Shown here: piece by piece, positions 51,890 to 59,684 of the stretch
How positions within the stretch are numbered: the first letter of the stretch is position 1
How the letters are laid out: every line of letters begins with the position of its first letter
NCBI GenBank assembly: GCA_965224275.1
Contig: CBDCYR010000011.1
Location: forward strand, 62,001 to 126,000
Direction: 5' to 3'
Length of the DNA: 64,000 nt
Source: CAUZWH01 sp965224275
Lineage (GTDB): Bacteria; Pseudomonadota; Alphaproteobacteria; SHVV01
Made by a program: the position numbers and the translations under genes
Notes under the pieces: generated by a model
Seen by the model: only the letters and a program-made list of their open reading frames with translations
Told to the model about the DNA's origin: nothing
Databases searched by the model: none

Positions 51890-53333
51890 CAGCCCGTTGA
51901 TTAAGTTGGCGCCGTCTGATTCTCTGGTTCCCTGATTTGCAGGGGGATTTGCCGATGGCGATGGGACGGCAGAAGGATGGTCAGGGGGACCTGATGGTGA
52001 GCTGGTCGGAGATGCCGCGCTCTCCGGGTCATGTGTTTTATGACCGCTTGCAGTCGGTGCTGATCGGGGGCGGCTTCGACGCCTTTGCCGAGGCGAGCTG
52101 CCGGCCTTATTACGCGGCCCGGATGGGCGCGCCCTCGGTGCCGCCCGGGCGCTATTTCCGGATGCACCTGGTGGGCTACTTCGAGGGCATCGACAGCGAG
52201 CGCGGTCTGGAGTGGCGCTGCTCGGACTCGCTTTCGCTGCGGGCGTTCCTGCGACTGGGGAGCCGTGATCGGGTACCGGACCATTCCTGGCTGTCACGGA
52301 GCCGCACGCGCCTGCCCCATGAAGTCCACGCGGCGGTCTTCGACTGGGTTCTGGTGCTGATCGCCGAGGCGGGGCTGATCAAGGGCGAGCGCATCGGCGT
52401 CGATGCCTCGACCATGGAGGCCAACGCGGCGCTGCGGAACATCGTGCGGCGCGACAACGGCGAAGGCTACCGGGAGATGCTGGAGTGCCTGGCCCGGGAA
52501 AGCGGGGTCGAGACACCCACGGCCGAGAACCTGGCGCGTCTGGACCGGAAGCGCAAGGGCAAGAAGCTTTCCAACACGGATTGGGTTTCGAAGAGCGACC
52601 CCGAGGCCAAGATCGCCAAGATGAAGGACGGCACGACGCATCTGGCCTACAAGCCCGAGCACGCGGTGGATCTGGACACCGGCGCGGTGGTGGCGGCCGA
52701 GCTGCACCCGGCCGATGAGGGCGACACCACGACGCTTTCCAAGACCCTGGCGAAGGCCGAGGCAAACCTCGAGGCGGTGGATGCGGCACCGACGTCGGAG
52801 GACCCGGCCGAATGTGTCGCCGACAAAGGTTATCACTCACGGGCGGTCTTGAGGGCTCTGAACGACAGTCCCTGGAAGACCCGGATCGCGGCGCCCAAGC
52901 AGACCGGCTTTTCGCGCTGGCACGGTGATGAGGCGGCGCGGCGCGCGGTCACCAACAACCGTGCGCGGCTCAAGTCCGGGGTCGCCCGCGAGGCCTTCAA
53001 GCTGCGCGCCGAGATCGTCGAGCGCTGCTTTGCCCACAACCTCGATCGTGGCGGCATGCGACGAACCTGGCTGCGCGGGCGAGAGAATGTGCACAAGCGA
53101 TACCTGCTCCACGTCGCCGGCCACAATCTATCGTTACTGATGCGCCAGCTCATCGGCGCCGGCACCCCGCGGGAGGCCGTGGCGGGCGGATATGGCGGTA
53201 TTTTCGTTCTGCTCAGGCCCACCGGGGCCATGCTGGTGGCACGGGGGGTCCCGCAAAGCGGCCAGACGGCTTTCGCCGCCGTATTCCTCATCTGGGAGTG
53301 AGAGCCGGAAAAAGCCACTTAATCAACGGGCTG
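51890..53333 (+). mobile_element. IS1182-family insertion sequence
   Basis: An element of about 1444 bp bounded by inverted repeats CAGCCCGTTGATTAAGT (51890-51906, and its complement ending at 53333). The flanking bases are TTAA on the left and CTAA on the right, so a clean target duplication is not evident. It contains one intact transposase gene. No second copy is in the window. Confidence 0.88.
51955..53301 (+). CDS. IS1182-family transposase
   Basis: A 448-residue DDE transposase of the IS1182 family. The ATG at 51955 (MAMGRQKDGQGDLMVSW) follows AGGGGGA. Landmarks are RMHLVGYFEGIDSERGLEWR near the N-terminus, GERIGVDASTMEANAALRNI (first Asp), HLAYKPEHAVDLDTGAVVAA, ECVADKGYHSRAVLRAL (second Asp) and KLRAEIVERCFAHNLDRGGM (Glu). 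The frame is intact. Confidence 0.94.
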   Translation: MAMGRQKDGQGDLMVSWSEMPRSPGHVFYDRLQSVLIGGGFDAFAEASCRPYYAARMGAPSVPPGRYFRMHLVGYFEGIDSERGLEWRCSDSLSLRAFLRLGSRDRVPDHSWLSRSRTRLPHEVHAAVFDWVLVLIAEAGLIKGERIGVDASTMEANAALRNIVRRDNGEGYREMLECLARESGVETPTAENLARLDRKRKGKKLSNTDWVSKSDPEAKIAKMKDGTTHLAYKPEHAVDLDTGAVVAAELHPADEGDTTTLSKTLAKAEANLEAVDAAPTSEDPAECVADKGYHSRAVLRALNDSPWKTRIAAPKQTGFSRWHGDEAARRAVTNNRARLKSGVAREAFKLRAEIVERCFAHNLDRGGMRRTWLRGRENVHKRYLLHVAGHNLSLLMRQLIGAGTPREAVAGGYGGIFVLLRPTGAMLVARGVPQSGQTAFAAVFLIWE

Positions 53334-53378
53334 CTAACCAAAATATTTGTGAATTTCCGGTGCTTTTACCTGTTCCGA

Positions 53379-53392
53379 GTGATGGAAATCAC
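53379..53392. promoter_or_regulatory. Orphan GTGATG-N3-ATCAC operator-like site
   Basis: GTGATGGAAATCAC, with CA following, matches the consensus shared by the three sites at 27585-27668. It lies just right of IS1182 in an AT-rich gap (53334-53591) that has no plus-strand gene, so it is probably the leftover promoter region of a lost gene. Confidence 0.45.
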
Positions 53393-53537
53393 ATATCGCA
53401 GCGGGATTGTTAGGGTAAAAACCCTCGAATTTTTAGTATTCGCGCCAATAGAAACGCGGCCCGAAAAACCGCATATTCTTAGGCACATATCCTCCTCCTA
53501 CGCTTATCTCCTCCCAGACGATAAGTCGCAAAAGACC

Positions 53538-53571
53538 GGTCCCGCCACCAAGTGGCGGGACCTTTGCTTTT
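53538..53571. terminator. Bidirectional intrinsic terminator
   Basis: GGTCCCGCCAC, CAA, GTGGCGGGACC is a perfect 11-bp stem with a 3-base loop, followed by TTTGCTTTT on the plus strand and by a TCTTTT run on the minus strand. It lies 21 bp beyond the stop of the minus-strand AMP-binding–PNPOx–cupin operon and probably ends it. Confidence 0.85.
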
Positions 53572-53591
53572 CGGCGTCGAACGGCCCGGCT

Positions 53592-54215
53592 CTACTGATC
53601 GCGGACGATGTCGATGCTGGCGCCGGCTGCCAATGACTTAAGCTCTCCGGCGAGACGGTGCCCTTTGAATAGGTTGGCGTCCGCGAGCTCGGCGCAGCAA
53701 ATCGATGTCGTATCACCGTGCTGATCGAGAATTGCGACCGCGACAGAGTCCGGCGCGCGGGGTACGGCAATGAGTGAGGACGCGCCGGCGCGAAGCAATG
53801 CCACGAATGACTGATGGGCGCCCGCCTCTTCGCCGACAACCAGAATGATCGCGTTGGTATCGCTATCGAGTTCGCCAACCCTGGATTCGTCAACAACAAT
53901 CGCTTTGGCTTCGCGAAACGCGTCGCCAGCTTCCAGACCCCCATCGTCTCCCTCAATAACGGGGACGGCACCAATCTTCATTGCCCCAAGAACGGCGGCG
54001 AAATAAGCGGGCGAGGGACGAACCCGTACCAGGATGCGGTCATCAGCCCCCAGCCCAAGGTCGCGAAATACGTTGCCGGCGCGATTGGTCAGGGCCGCGA
54101 GATCATTAAACGAATAACGGGACTCACCGTATTTGAGCGCGGGCCGCTCGCCGCGGTTGGCGGCAATGTGCTGATCGACCAGCGTCGCACAAGGGTTGGT
54201 GGCGGGATCGCTCAT
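53592..54215 (-). CDS. Truncated AMP-binding-domain protein without catalytic motifs
   Basis: A 207-residue protein that resembles only the N-terminal subdomain of acyl-CoA synthetases: GERPALKYGESRYSFNDLAA, LTNRAGNVFRDLGLGADDRI, and AYFAAVLGAMKIGAVPVI. Where the ATP-binding P-loop (SGTTGxPKG) should follow, the sequence reads AVAILDQHGDTTSICC and the protein then ends. All later ANL motifs are missing. The frame is intact, has a plausible RBS (GGAG), and sits in an operon 5 bp from a PNPOx gene, followed by a strong terminator. It is either a dedicated short protein or a truncated gene, and I cannot decide which. Confidence 0.7.
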   Translation of the reverse strand: MSDPATNPCATLVDQHIAANRGERPALKYGESRYSFNDLAALTNRAGNVFRDLGLGADDRILVRVRPSPAYFAAVLGAMKIGAVPVIEGDDGGLEAGDAFREAKAIVVDESRVGELDSDTNAIILVVGEEAGAHQSFVALLRAGASSLIAVPRAPDSVAVAILDQHGDTTSICCAELADANLFKGHRLAGELKSLAAGASIDIVRDQ

Positions 54216-54220
54216 GACCC

Positions 54221-54721
54221 CTAACTCCCGGACGTCGCAACCGTGGCCGGCGCCGCTTGCGGTTGCTGCAGGCCATAACGCTCGACCCAGACCCGCTTCA
54301 CATCTTCTTCCTTTATCCCCTCATTGAACACATAGGCGGGCGACAGAACCGCGAGCGCTTCCTCGACGTGTATTTTCACGACCGCATTGACCGGATATTG
54401 TGGACCCTCGCGAGTCCACAGGTCTTCCGCAACCAGTTGGTAGATGTCGTCACCTTTCTCGATGATCTCGGCGACGCCCTTGAACCGATAGCCGCGGCGC
54501 AAGAACGGATCGACTATGTTGATCTCGATGTGTGGGTTTTGCTTGAGGTTGCGCATCGTATTGGGTGAGGCGATATCGGCGAACGCCAACGTCTCGTCGT
54601 CGACGGCCTTGAGCGATCCCTTGGGCGATAGATTGGGTTTACCATCCGGGGTTACGGTCGCGGCGAAGCACAATCGAAGTCGCACGATCATGTCCTTCAT
54701 ATCGTCAGTGAGTTTCGCCAT
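54221..54721 (-). CDS. Pyridoxamine 5'-phosphate oxidase-like FMN-binding protein
   Basis: A 166-residue split-barrel flavin-binding protein of the PNPOx-like superfamily. It starts MAKLTDDMKDMIVRLRLCFA after AAGGAG and contains AATVTPDGKPNLSPKGSLKA, FADIASPNTMRNLKQNPHIE and RRGYRFKGVAEIIEKGDDIY. Members bind FMN or F420 and reduce or oxidise small molecules; the substrate is unknown. It lies between the cupin gene (20-bp gap that includes part of a CTAGTGGATG repeat) and the truncated AMP-binding gene in one operon. Confidence 0.85.
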   Translation of the reverse strand: MAKLTDDMKDMIVRLRLCFAATVTPDGKPNLSPKGSLKAVDDETLAFADIASPNTMRNLKQNPHIEINIVDPFLRRGYRFKGVAEIIEKGDDIYQLVAEDLWTREGPQYPVNAVVKIHVEEALAVLSPAYVFNEGIKEEDVKRVWVERYGLQQPQAAPATVATSGS

Positions 54722-54741
54722 ATCGTCGCTCCTTCCATCCA

Positions 54742-55380
54742 CTAGATATCCAGCTTGAAGCTTTCTTTGGTATCGCGATGCGGGACGAACTTTTTCGTAA
54801 CGGCCCTGATATTGTCGGCGCCGCGAGGCTCTTCGAAAATCAGATTGCGCTGGGCGGCGAGCAGGGGAAAGTCCTGCACGGTCAGAATGATGGCCTGTTT
54901 ATCGCCATCGTTTACGTGCTGGTGAAAGGTCCAGGGCGGGCACAGCCAGGTATCGCCCCGCTTCCACTCGATCTTGGTCGGTTCGTCCTCGTCCTCGTTC
55001 TGCATGACGTCGAACCCGACGCCCTCGATCGCGTGATAGATGGCAAACGAGTTGTGACGATGGGGTTTCATCGCCTCGCCGGCGTTGAGGATGGTCATGC
55101 CGATCAACGCGCCCGGCGCGGTACCCATCATTTCTTCGGTGTCATCGTTGACGAGGATGATGAAACGCCGATCGGCGCCGGGGATCGGATCGGTCGCGAT
55201 CTCTTGCAACCGGGCGTGGCAATCCTCCCAGTTCCAACGCGCCGGACGGATCGGGCCGCGCACTGCTTTGGGATACCACTCATCGTCGGCTAGCAGACTG
55301 GTGTGGTCGAACTTCTCACCGAGTTTTCGGACATTGACTCGCTTACCCTCGAGGACCTTCGCGGCATCTTCGATCGCCAT
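54742..55380 (-). CDS. Cupin-domain protein
   Basis: A 212-residue cupin protein, distantly like gentisate 1,2-dioxygenases. The start MAIEDAAKVLEGKRVNVRKL at 55380 follows AAGGAG. The cupin metal motifs are GEAMKPHRHNSFAIYHAIEG (G-x5-H-x-H) and GDTWLCPPWTFHQHVNDGD (second His motif). Enzymatic ring cleavage is possible but unproven since it has one cupin domain. It is the first gene of the minus-strand operon. Its TAG stop is inside a CTAGTGGATG sequence, the same end motif as the MITE-like element. Confidence 0.85.
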   Translation of the reverse strand: MAIEDAAKVLEGKRVNVRKLGEKFDHTSLLADDEWYPKAVRGPIRPARWNWEDCHARLQEIATDPIPGADRRFIILVNDDTEEMMGTAPGALIGMTILNAGEAMKPHRHNSFAIYHAIEGVGFDVMQNEDEDEPTKIEWKRGDTWLCPPWTFHQHVNDGDKQAIILTVQDFPLLAAQRNLIFEEPRGADNIRAVTKKFVPHRDTKESFKLDI

Positions 55381-55560
55381 GGTGGGGCTCCTTCCCGTGA
55401 TGTACGCCGGTAGGCGCTGCATTAGTTGGGAAGGAGTATAACGCGGCTAGTGCACCGATATTGCTCAAACGTAAGCCGCTACCACAATCGTACACGGCTG
55501 GCGAAGCTCTGTGTTTGTAGGCCCAGCATCAAGTGCGGGTCGACACCCCCATTGGCTTGA

Positions 55561-55650
55561 TACCACCCCTCACCTTAACCCCACTTGGGCACGCTTTCGC
55601 CGCGCCTCTGGCGCGACGGTCGCCCCCGCGAACCCGCACGGAGAGGGAAT
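55561..55650. repeat. Inverted copy of the mosaic repeat segment
   Basis: CCCCTCACCTTAACCCCACT, then a stretch that is the complement of the GGTTCGCGGGG … CGTGCCCGCGTGGGG segment seen at 17748, 32168, 43012 and 43207 (here GGGCACGCTTTCGCCGCGCC through GCCCCCGCGAACCCG). It lies in the 618-bp gap between the cupin and HpaB-family genes. Confidence 0.75.
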
Positions 55651-55656
55651 CCTGGC

Positions 55657-55995
55657 GCGCACGCCGCCCTTTCGCTGGAATGCTTCGCAGTTCCTAGACT
55701 GTCGGGTGGCTAGAACGCTGTTCGCGCACGCCGCCCTTTCGCTGGACTGCTTCGCAGTTCCAGACTGTCGGGTGGCTAGAACGCTGTTCGCGCACGCCGC
55801 GCTTTCGCTGGAATGCTTCGCAGTTCCAGACTGTCGGGTGGCTAGAACGCTGTTCGCGCGCGCCGCCCTTTCGCTGGAATGCTTCGCAGTTCCAACTGTC
55901 GGGTGGCTAGAACGCTGTTTGCGCGCGCCGCCCTTTCGCTGGAATGCTTCGCAGTTCCAACTGTCGGGTGGCTAGAACGCTGTCGCGTTCTAGCC
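55657..55995. repeat. 66-bp tandem repeat, about five copies, ending in a hairpin
   Basis: A 65-67-bp unit starting GCCGCCCTTTCGCTGGAATG is repeated at 55663, 55730, 55796, 55862 and 55927. Each unit has an inner hairpin (CTGGAA…TTCCAG) and the segment GACTGTCGGGTGGCTAGAAC. The array ends with GGCTAGAACGC, TGTC, GCGTTCTAGCC, a perfect 11-bp stem. Because the unit is close to a multiple of three, a peptide-like repeat can be read in one frame, but there is no RBS or known protein. Its complement shares flanks with the hairpin cluster at 35551. Confidence 0.88.
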
Positions 55996-55998
55996 GAG

Positions 55999-57546
55999 TT
56001 AGTGGCGCACCCGCGCGGGCGGTGTGGGGACGTCTTCGGGCGTTTCGCAACCGCTCGGACAGCAGCGTCCCGGCTGCTTGGTCCGGCTGGATGCGCCGCT
56101 CTCGTCGGTGAGGACCCCGCGATCCAACAGTTTCTCGACGAGGTCGACCTTGTCCTGGATCGGGTAGCTGCGGTAAATCTCCAGGCCCATGGCAGCCGGC
56201 GATCCACCGCCATGCAGGCTGATGGTCGAGTACCAGCCGGCGGTGCTCGAGGCCGTGAGGTCTTCGATAAAACGGGCCACTTCGGCACGTTGCTTGTAAG
56301 GGACATCGTCGCGCCCGCGCAGCACGTCGGCCAAGCTACCGGCGGTTTCGGGGTTGTGGTCTTCGTCGGGGCCCGGCAAAGAGACGATGAGTCCGCCGGA
56401 GACTTCGTGAGCAATGCGATGCATGTCATAGATCTGGGTTGCCAGCATCAATTTGCCGACATTGGAAAACACCCGCTCGGGCTCCCAAGCTCCGGATGGA
56501 TCCTGCTCACCGTAAACCGAGGCGGCCACGCCGCACGCATAAATGCCCTCGACGATCTTGATCAGTTCGACCATGCGGTCGCGAAGGTGGGAAGTTTTCT
56601 CAACATCAAGACCGTTTGCTTCACTCATCAGCACGCCGGCCCCAATCAACAGATCTCCGAATCCGGCCCGCGCCCCGATACAGGTGTGGCGATGGTGGGT
56701 GGCATAGGACTGGGTCAGAAACTGGGAATGATCCCACTCGCCGGCGAGGAAAACATGCTCCCAGGGGACGAACACATCCTCGAAGGTGGCAACGCCGAGC
56801 GCCTGGCCATATTTGCCGCTGAATTTGGCGGCGCTTTCGCCGGGGCGACCGGCCGGGCGTGCGATAATTGTTAAGCCCTCGACGTCGATCGGGACCACAC
56901 AGCAGACCGCGAAATCGGCATCGGCCTCGGTCATGTTGCGGGAGGGCATGACCAGCAGACCGTGCATGTAGGGCGCACCGGTGATGATCGCTTTGCAGCC
57001 GGACAGCACGATCCCGTCGGGTCGGCGCTGCTTGATGTGCACGAAGGTGTCCGGATTGGTTTGCTCGTGGGGTCGTTTGGAACGGTCGCCCTTGGCATCG
57101 GTCATCGCAACGCCAAGCACCAGATCTTCGTCTTGCACCTGATGCATATAATCGACCAGACGCTCGTGATAGTTGGTGCCTTTGTCGGCATCCAGACGAT
57201 GGGTCGCCTGGTAAATCGCGTTAAGCGCGTCCTGGGTCAGGTAACGTTGGGCACAGCCGGTGTATTGGCAAACCAAACGCACGGCTTCGAGTTTGTTCAG
57301 GAGATCGCGGGTCGATCGATTGATATGGTTGAAGCGATTGACCTCGCGGCCGGTGCTTTCCTCGGTCGCCACCATCAGTGGCTGATATAGCGTTTCCAGC
57401 GCGTAGTCGTAAGTGAGGCCAATCGCCGCAACACCCGGCGCCAGCAACGGCTCATCGGCAACCGATTCAATCCGATCACCGTTGATGAACACGCGCGGCG
57501 ACATCGCCCGCAGTGACTCTCGGTAAGCCTCGCCCGTCATCAGCAT
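55999..57546 (-). CDS. 4-hydroxyphenylacetate 3-hydroxylase (HpaB) family flavoprotein
   Basis: A 515-residue acyl-CoA-dehydrogenase-fold flavoprotein of the HpaB family, which includes aromatic hydroxylases and 4-hydroxybutyryl-CoA dehydratase. It has MTGEAYRESLRAMSPRVFIN, FNHINRSTRDLLNKLEAVRL, MTDAKGDRSKRPHEQTNPDT, VLSGCKAIITGAPYMHGLLV and SPAAMGLEIYRSYPI. In the dehydratases a 4Fe-4S cluster uses a His and three Cys; here the third Cys position in HHRHTCIGARAGFGD appears to be Ala, so a hydroxylase-type role is more likely. The C-terminal 30 residues (PGRCCPSGCETPEDVPTPP) are an odd Cys-rich tail. It diverges from a CoA-transferase gene. Confidence 0.87.
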   Translation of the reverse strand: MLMTGEAYRESLRAMSPRVFINGDRIESVADEPLLAPGVAAIGLTYDYALETLYQPLMVATEESTGREVNRFNHINRSTRDLLNKLEAVRLVCQYTGCAQRYLTQDALNAIYQATHRLDADKGTNYHERLVDYMHQVQDEDLVLGVAMTDAKGDRSKRPHEQTNPDTFVHIKQRRPDGIVLSGCKAIITGAPYMHGLLVMPSRNMTEADADFAVCCVVPIDVEGLTIIARPAGRPGESAAKFSGKYGQALGVATFEDVFVPWEHVFLAGEWDHSQFLTQSYATHHRHTCIGARAGFGDLLIGAGVLMSEANGLDVEKTSHLRDRMVELIKIVEGIYACGVAASVYGEQDPSGAWEPERVFSNVGKLMLATQIYDMHRIAHEVSGGLIVSLPGPDEDHNPETAGSLADVLRGRDDVPYKQRAEVARFIEDLTASSTAGWYSTISLHGGGSPAAMGLEIYRSYPIQDKVDLVEKLLDRGVLTDESGASSRTKQPGRCCPSGCETPEDVPTPPARVRH

Positions 57547-57774
57547 GACGTAAACTCCCAGTCGCTCGATGGCGCCGTCCCACGTGCGGGGCCGCACGTG
57601 GGATCGGCCGCCTGGATCGCATTGTTATCGTATAGGCTGTGAGCCATAGCAAGTGCGCGGTTTGTCCTTCCCCCACGCGACGATTTTGCTAATCTCCGCC
57701 CGCCCGCGCGCTGAAATACCTCCATGTTTAAGACCACGGGGCTGCAACCTCTGGGTTTCAACGGATTGGATTTG

Positions 57775-58986
57775 ATGATGGCTGAGACCCAAACCGCGCC
57801 GCTGGAAGGCATTCGTGTTCTCGATTGCGCGACTTTTATAGCGGCACCCTACTGCGCCACCATGCTGGCGGAATTCGGTGCCGAGGTTATCAAGGTCGAA
57901 CTGCCCGGTGTTGGTGATCCAATCCGTAAATTTGGCACTCCGACGGAATGCGGCGATTCACTGGTCTGGCTCAGTGAAGGCCGTAATAAGAAGTCGCTCA
58001 CGCTGGATTTGCGTAAGCCTGAGGGCGCGCAGATCTTTAAGGATCTCGCGGCCCGCTCGGACATCATCTGCGAGAATTTTCAGCCCGGGACGCTCGAACG
58101 GTGGGGGGTCGGCTGGGATGTCCTGCACGCCCTCAACGCGCGGCTGATTATGATGCGGGTCTCGGCCTATGGACAAACCGGACCCTATCGTGACCGTCCC
58201 GGATTTGGCCGCATCGCCAACGCTTTCGGCGGAATCTCGTACCTGGCAGGATTTCCCGATCGGGCGCCGGTGACACCGGGCTCGGCGACTTTGGCCGACT
58301 ATATGTCGGGGCTTTATGGGTTTTCGGGCGTGTTGCTGGCGCTGCAGGCGCGGGGAAAAACGGGCCAGGGCCAGGTCATCGATATTGGCCTGTATGAATC
58401 GATCTTTCGCATTCTCGATGAACTGGCACCGGCCTATCAACGCGGCGGCTATGTGCGCGAGCGCATGGGTCCGGGCACGGTCAACGCGGTTCCCCACAGC
58501 CATTACCCGACCAAGGACGGCCGCTGGGTCGCAATCGCGTGCACCTCCGACAAGATCTTCGCACGGCTCGCCGAGATAATGGGCCGCCCCGAACTGGCGG
58601 GCGAGGGACGTTTTGGCACCTACGCGGAGCGCGCAGAAAACCGCGATGAGGTCGACGGCCTGGTGGGCGCGTGGACCGCGACGTTTGCACGCGACGAACT
58701 CTTAAAGGTCTGTGACGAAGGGCAGGTCCCGTGCGGCATGGTGTGTGCGATCGACGAGATTTTCGAAGATCCGCAATACGAAGCGCGCGAAAACATCCGC
58801 ACAATGGACGATCCCCGGATCGGCGCGGTCGCGGTTCCCAATGTCGTGCCGCGGCTAACCGAGACGCCGGGCGCGATCAACTGGCTGGGACGCGCAATCA
58901 GCGCCGACACCGACGACATCCTTACGCAGCTGCTCGGCAAGACGGCCGACGAAATTGGCGTCCTAAAAGAGAAGGGCGTCGTTTAG
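57775..58986 (+). CDS. CaiB/BaiF-family CoA-transferase
   Basis: A class III CoA-transferase of 403 residues. IRVLDCATFIAAPYCATMLA and EFGAEVIKVELPGVGDPIRK open the Rossmann-like domain; NKKSLTLDLRKPEGAQIFKD, GTLERWGVGWDVLHALNARL and MMRVSAYGQTGPYRDRPGFG are typical. TLADYMSGLYGFSGVLLAL holds the catalytic Asp region. ATG codons at 57775 and 57778 are adjacent and no clear RBS favours one. It is divergent from the HpaB-family gene, suggesting that the acid handled there is activated as a CoA ester. Confidence 0.9.
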   Translation: MMAETQTAPLEGIRVLDCATFIAAPYCATMLAEFGAEVIKVELPGVGDPIRKFGTPTECGDSLVWLSEGRNKKSLTLDLRKPEGAQIFKDLAARSDIICENFQPGTLERWGVGWDVLHALNARLIMMRVSAYGQTGPYRDRPGFGRIANAFGGISYLAGFPDRAPVTPGSATLADYMSGLYGFSGVLLALQARGKTGQGQVIDIGLYESIFRILDELAPAYQRGGYVRERMGPGTVNAVPHSHYPTKDGRWVAIACTSDKIFARLAEIMGRPELAGEGRFGTYAERAENRDEVDGLVGAWTATFARDELLKVCDEGQVPCGMVCAIDEIFEDPQYEARENIRTMDDPRIGAVAVPNVVPRLTETPGAINWLGRAISADTDDILTQLLGKTADEIGVLKEKGVV

Positions 58987-58990
58987 AGAT

Positions 58991-59398
58991 CTAGAGATCG
59001 CAACGACAGTACCGCGACTCATAGCGGCCGATCTGCCTCGCTCGTGAGCCCTGGGCGGTGTCGATCGTAAGACCCTCGACGAGGGCTTGGGCGATTAACA
59101 TACGATCAAATGGATCGCGGTGATGTCCGGGGAGTTCGATGACTTGCTCGGCGTGTCGAAAACTCGATTGGCAAGGGCCGAAACCACTTTCTCGAACGCC
59201 ATCCTCGAAGCGCGCGTCGAGCTTCAATTTTCCGATGGAAACCTTCATTGCTGTTTCCCAAGCTGACGCCAGGCTCACGTAGACGGGGTGGGCTTGAGCA
59301 ATCGAACGTTTCGCGGTCGGACCCAATTCGTTGGGAGCCGCACGCCACCACAGGAAGGCGTGGGTATCAAGAAGAAGAGGGCTCGTCGGATTTGCCAT
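58991..59398 (-). CDS. PIN-domain toxin
   Basis: A 135-residue PIN-domain ribonuclease, likely toxin of a type II toxin-antitoxin module. It starts MANPTSPLLLDTHAFLWWRA (first acidic residue), followed by VSLASAWETAMKVSIGKL (second) and HHRDPFDRMLIAQALVEG (third), with the last acidic residue in LTIDTAQGS. The start at 59398 overlaps the end of the antitoxin gene by 32 bp. PIN toxins of this YefM/Phd-linked group cleave RNA. Its gene ends 5 bp from the convergent CoA-transferase gene. Confidence 0.9.
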   Translation of the reverse strand: MANPTSPLLLDTHAFLWWRAAPNELGPTAKRSIAQAHPVYVSLASAWETAMKVSIGKLKLDARFEDGVRESGFGPCQSSFRHAEQVIELPGHHRDPFDRMLIAQALVEGLTIDTAQGSRARQIGRYESRYCRCDL

Positions 59399-59627
59399 CG
59401 TAGAACGCATCTTCGATCTCGCCGGGAAGGGGATCATTGAAATCGTCCGACATCCAGACCTTGCCCTCCCAGCCGCCCGGCTCGCGCGGAAGCTTGGTGG
59501 TCTCTAGCGGTACGATTCGCGCGCAGGGCTTGCCGTTCTTGGCGATAATTATTTCTTCGCCACCTGCTGCATCTTCGACCAGACGCGACAGGTGGGTCTT
59601 TGCCTCATGAATATTAATCGTGCGCAT
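59367..59627 (-). CDS. Phd/YefM-family antitoxin
   Basis: An 86-residue antitoxin. The N-terminal DNA-binding part reads MRTINIHEAKTHLSRLVEDA with AGGEEIIIAKNGKPCARIVP, the Phd/YefM signature. The C-terminal acidic tail (MSDDFNDPLPGEIEDAFYDG) is the part that wraps the toxin. The ATG at 59627 is preferred to a TTG just before it. Autoregulation with the toxin is expected, and an inverted repeat lies 6 bp upstream. Confidence 0.92.
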   Translation of the reverse strand: MRTINIHEAKTHLSRLVEDAAGGEEIIIAKNGKPCARIVPLETTKLPREPGGWEGKVWMSDDFNDPLPGEIEDAFYDGKSDEPSSS

Positions 59628-59632
59628 CAAAT

Positions 59633-59645
59633 TAAACTAAGTTTA
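59633..59645. promoter_or_regulatory. Candidate antitoxin operator
   Basis: TAAACT, A, AGTTTA is a perfect 6-bp inverted repeat directly upstream of the antitoxin start, with a further TTTAG copy next to it. Phd/YefM antitoxins bind such palindromes over their own promoter. The call rests on symmetry and position. Confidence 0.55.
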
Positions 59646-59684
59646 GTTTAGTCTGATGTTAAAAGTTCGCTTTAGATCAAAGCG

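Noticed and set aside
55657..55995. CRISPR array
   Set aside because: The 66-bp units abut without unique spacers and there are no cas genes; it is a simple tandem array.
55999..57546. 4-hydroxybutyryl-CoA dehydratase
   Set aside because: One of the expected cluster-binding Cys residues appears to be Ala, so the general HpaB-family name is safer.
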